In this document: one piece after another, positions 61,702 to 64,000 of the stretch | Numbering within the stretch: the stretch's first letter is position 1 | Layout: every line of letters begins with the position of its first letter | Assembly: GCA_028274465.1 (NCBI GenBank) | Contig: CM051457.1 | Location: 112,467,982 to 112,531,981, forward strand | DNA length: 64,000 nt | Reading direction: 5' to 3' | Origin: Plantago ovata | Taxonomy: Eukaryota; Streptophyta; Magnoliopsida; Lamiales; Plantaginaceae | The notes under the pieces: generated by a model | The model's database searches: none | The model's input: the letters and a program-made list of their open reading frames with translations, nothing else | What the model was told of the DNA's origin: nothing | Position numbers and translations under genes: made by a program

Positions 61702-62530
61702 TTTGTGTATTTTCTTGTAAAAGTGGAAGTAAAAGAGAAGAATCAACTGAGTATGAGTTCACATGATCCATACGAATCTTCAAAATTAAGAGTAATTGGA
61801 GAAGTGGCAATAATACCCCAATCACGTTTGTAATCTGCATAAACAGGTAGTAAATAAAGAACTAATCAATCAACTAAGTTTTTTAAAAAAAATGATACAA
61901 ATAAATGAAAATTCAACTCACAAAAATATTGAAGTCATATGGTGGTCCAGAATAAGTGGCTACAACCCATCCAAAGTAAGTTGCATAGTATAAGATAAGC
62001 ACCACAAAGCAGAGATGGGGATAAGGTAGAAACATGTGTTTTGTGGCAATTCACCTAATAACATGTAGAATTACTAATGCAACAAGATTTATACAAATAG
62101 ATAACAAATTAAGCATTTAATACCGCGGAAAATAATATATAAGACTTACAATTATGATTTATGATTTATGAAGTATGGAGAAGCATACTTGATCATTGCA
62201 GATAATATACCAGCGAGTTGAAACAAAAAAATAGGCACCTCACCAACTTTGTTCATGATATATAACACAGTTAAGTTAACAATTAACATGAATGAAGCTG
62301 CATGCTGATACATGTATAAAAAAAATAAATTAATTAATTATAACCAAGCAAACTATAATAGTATTACTATATATGTATAGACATTAATTACTTACCCCAT
62401 ACAAGATGCATAAAAAAGTAATAAAATCTAACAAGTAACCCCATCAAATTATGGAAAAAGAAATAGGATCGTTCATAGTAATAATTATCGAACACATCTC
62501 ATTTGTGCCTTTTAGGCAGTGAACCTGCAT
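61702..62530 (-). other. Unrecognised hydrophobic exon-like segments
   Basis: Minus strand pieces: about 62510-62393 (DNYYYERSYFFFHNLMGLL ... FMHLVW) with donor GTAAGT, joining in phase at an acceptor near 62310 to ASFMLIVNLTVLYIMNKVG and FQLAGILSAMIKYASPYF, then a TAA stop beside a small CATAAAT repeat. Further on, HMFLPYPHLCFVVLILYYA with ATYSGPPYDFNIFV (about 62045-61925). The phase-consistent junction and membrane-like composition suggest the relic of a multi-pass membrane protein gene. I cannot name the family. Confidence 0.3.
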
Positions 62531-62917
62531 ACAACAAGGAAACTAAGTTATGCACCAAACACACAACAGTGTGGTTGAGGTAGACATATTTTGTTTCTGT
62601 TTTCATCAATTGTTTTCACAAAGATTTCCTGCAATTAAGTAAAAGAGATGGAGGATTTTAAGTATCATGATTTTGAAACATGCATCAGAAGACAATGCGA
62701 ATTTATAGTGATTGATCGGAGTTAAGTGGAACACTTACACCGGACATAAGACATTCAATGATGTCAACATGAGATTTGCTGCACGAATTATTAATCCTTT
62801 ACTTGAGATTTCATCCATCTCAACAGAATTTTTTTGTCCGCCTAATTTCCCATCAATCTCAGTTTATCTATCTCTAGTGTGGGGCCCGCATAATTTCATC
62901 CATCTCAACCGATTTGC

Positions 62918-63490
62918 TTGATATAATTTTCTCTTTTAATCAAAGTAAATTTGAACTATATTAAGAATATTTGTGATCCTTAAAATTCTAAAGTATGTGG
63001 GGCCCGTAGGCCTATAAACTTACAAGAATTTTGCAACAAAAAAAGGGGGTTGACTAAGCTAAAAATCACTATAATAATAATTTTTTTAAAAATCCTCTTC
63101 TCTTTCCCAATTCTCCTTCTTCTCTCTTTTTCGAAAACCGATGAAATCTCGAACAACAAATTAAGCAATATTCTCCTTCTTCTCTCTTCTTCGAAAACCG
63201 ATGAAATCTCGAACAACAAATTAAGCAATATTAATTGCTTAATTTGTTGTTCGAGATTTCATCGGTTTTCGAAGAAGAGAGAAGAAGGAGAATTGGGAAA
63301 GAGAAGAGGATTTTGAAAGACTAGTTTTTTTTTTTTTAAATATAAATTATAGTGATTTTTAGCTTAATCAACCCCTTTTTTTTATAAAAAGTTTAATAAG
63401 TCAACCTCTCTTGGTTCTTGCAAGATTATAGCCCACGGCCTCACATACTTCAGAAATTTAAGGATCACAACTTTAAAAGAGAAAATATCA
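62918..63490. mobile_element. Large foldback element, about 570 bp
   Basis: The whole interval folds on a centre at 63230-63233. Outer arms: ATAATTTTCTCTTTTAA ... TTGTGATCCTTAAA ... AAGTATGTGGGGCC against its inverse on the right (GGCCTCACATACTTCAG ... AAGGATCACAA ... AAAAGAGAAAATAT). The inner left arm is doubled: a 60-bp unit with TCGAAAACCGATGAAATCTC at 63110-63169 and 63170-63229, while the right arm has one copy. Confidence 0.85.
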
Positions 63491-63716
63491 CGGTAGGGGC
63501 TCCTTAGAGCACCTAATATTAGAAAAGGACCCTTTAGATTAACAATTACAGATTAGGCCAATTTGGGGTTTTTTTGGGTTGACTACATGTTATTTACGGA
63601 ATTGCCCTCAGCCTTAAAACATGATTCCAAACATGGCCTTAGCTATATTTGTTTTCCTTTTTCTTTTTTTAAATTATTTTTCCTTTTTTTTTTTTTTTTT
63701 TTTGTTTCTTCTTCAA

Positions 63717-64000
63717 TACAGCTCCGGTACAGCTCCGGCACCGGAGCTGTAAGTCGGTCGGAGCTCAACAGCTTCGATATGATCGGAGCTGTAGAGCTCC
63801 GATTTGATCGGAGCTGTTGAGTTCCGATCAGATCGGAGCTCAACAGCTCCGAACAGATCGGAGCTGTAGAGCTCCGATTTGATCGGAGCTGTTGAGTTCC
63901 GATCAGATCGGAGCTCAACAGCTCCGAACAGATCGGAGCTGTTCAACAACTCCGATCTGTTCGGAGCTGTAGAGCTCCGATTTGATAATCGGAGCTCTAC
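63717..64000. repeat. GAGCTCCGATC array (copy C), runs off the window
   Basis: At least eight alternating words GATCGGAGCTGT and AACAGCTCCGA(A/T), plus CAGCTCCGGTAC. A higher-order unit of about 80 bases repeats (63784-63863 and 63864-63943). Preceded at 63490-63640 by sequence similar to the left part of the 49870-50909 element, so it belongs to the same family. Confidence 0.85.

Noticed and set aside
62980-63316. Proteins with repeated ISSVFEEERRRR units
   Set aside because: They are translations of the duplicated arm of the foldback element.
63643-63949. Repetitive Ser/Leu/Arg proteins at the window end
   Set aside because: They come from reading the GAGCTCCGATC array in several frames.

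Overview
The window is nuclear DNA from a flowering plant, most likely a eudicot. The genes have short exons with GT-AG introns, and the spaces between them are AT-rich and packed with plant-type transposons (Ty1/copia, CACTA, Stowaway-like MITEs, TIR elements, solo LTRs). I could not fix the species. The sequence holds one run of 100 N (9265-9364).

Genes I can reconstruct. (1) A CYP88A-type P450, ent-kaurenoic acid oxidase-like (gibberellin pathway), minus strand 8015-6073, with six exons found and the first, membrane-anchor exon not found. (2) PSRP-3/Ycf65, a plastid 30S ribosomal protein, plus strand 14877-15353, intronless. (3) An IST1-domain (ESCRT-III-associated) protein, minus 17398-16237, four exons, 287 aa. 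(4) A CER1-type wax alkane-forming enzyme, minus 24239-19803, ten exons, 624 aa, with one GC-AG intron. (5) DCC1, a subunit of the alternative clamp loader CTF18-RFC, plus 56289-57572, two coding exons, 392 aa. Nearby lie pseudogenes: a PPR gene (3.5-4.3 kb), a LanC-like (GCL) fragment (58.4-58.6 kb) and a partial, internally deleted copy of DCC1 (58.6-58.9 kb). The five genes do not form a pathway or cluster. CER1 acts in cuticular wax, KAO in hormone synthesis, PSRP-3 in the plastid ribosome, IST1 in endosomal sorting and DCC1 in cohesion/replication.

Layout. 0-3.2 kb: decayed copia element with its 3' LTR. 3.5-4.4 kb: PPR pseudogene. 6.1-8.0 kb: KAO, with a foldback MITE in its last intron. 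9.1-13.2 kb: gap, then a copia gag-pol with an open frame (minus strand). 13.2-14.7 kb: terminal piece of a CACTA element with an 84-bp palindrome. 14.9-24.2 kb: gene-dense stretch (PSRP-3, IST1, CER1). 24.2-31 kb: gene-poor. 31-54.7 kb: nested transposons. 55.3-59 kb: DCC1 and its rearranged copy. 59.4-64 kb: CACTA fragment split by a solo LTR, a 570-bp foldback and a GAGCTCCGATC-type array.

The most informative structure is in 32.7-54.7 kb. Short homologous blocks occur in the same order in 32.7-49.6 kb and 51.2-54.7 kb, so this looks like an old tandem segmental duplication. The first copy was inflated about five-fold by insertions: a complete CACTA element (34494-38040), a solo LTR, and a 7.5-kb TIR element (about 41733-49249). 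The second copy gives the empty sites. The 7.5-kb element carries a Myb/SANT-like gene and, downstream on the same strand, a tandemly duplicated two-exon gene family that I do not recognise. It is the best candidate here for something undescribed.
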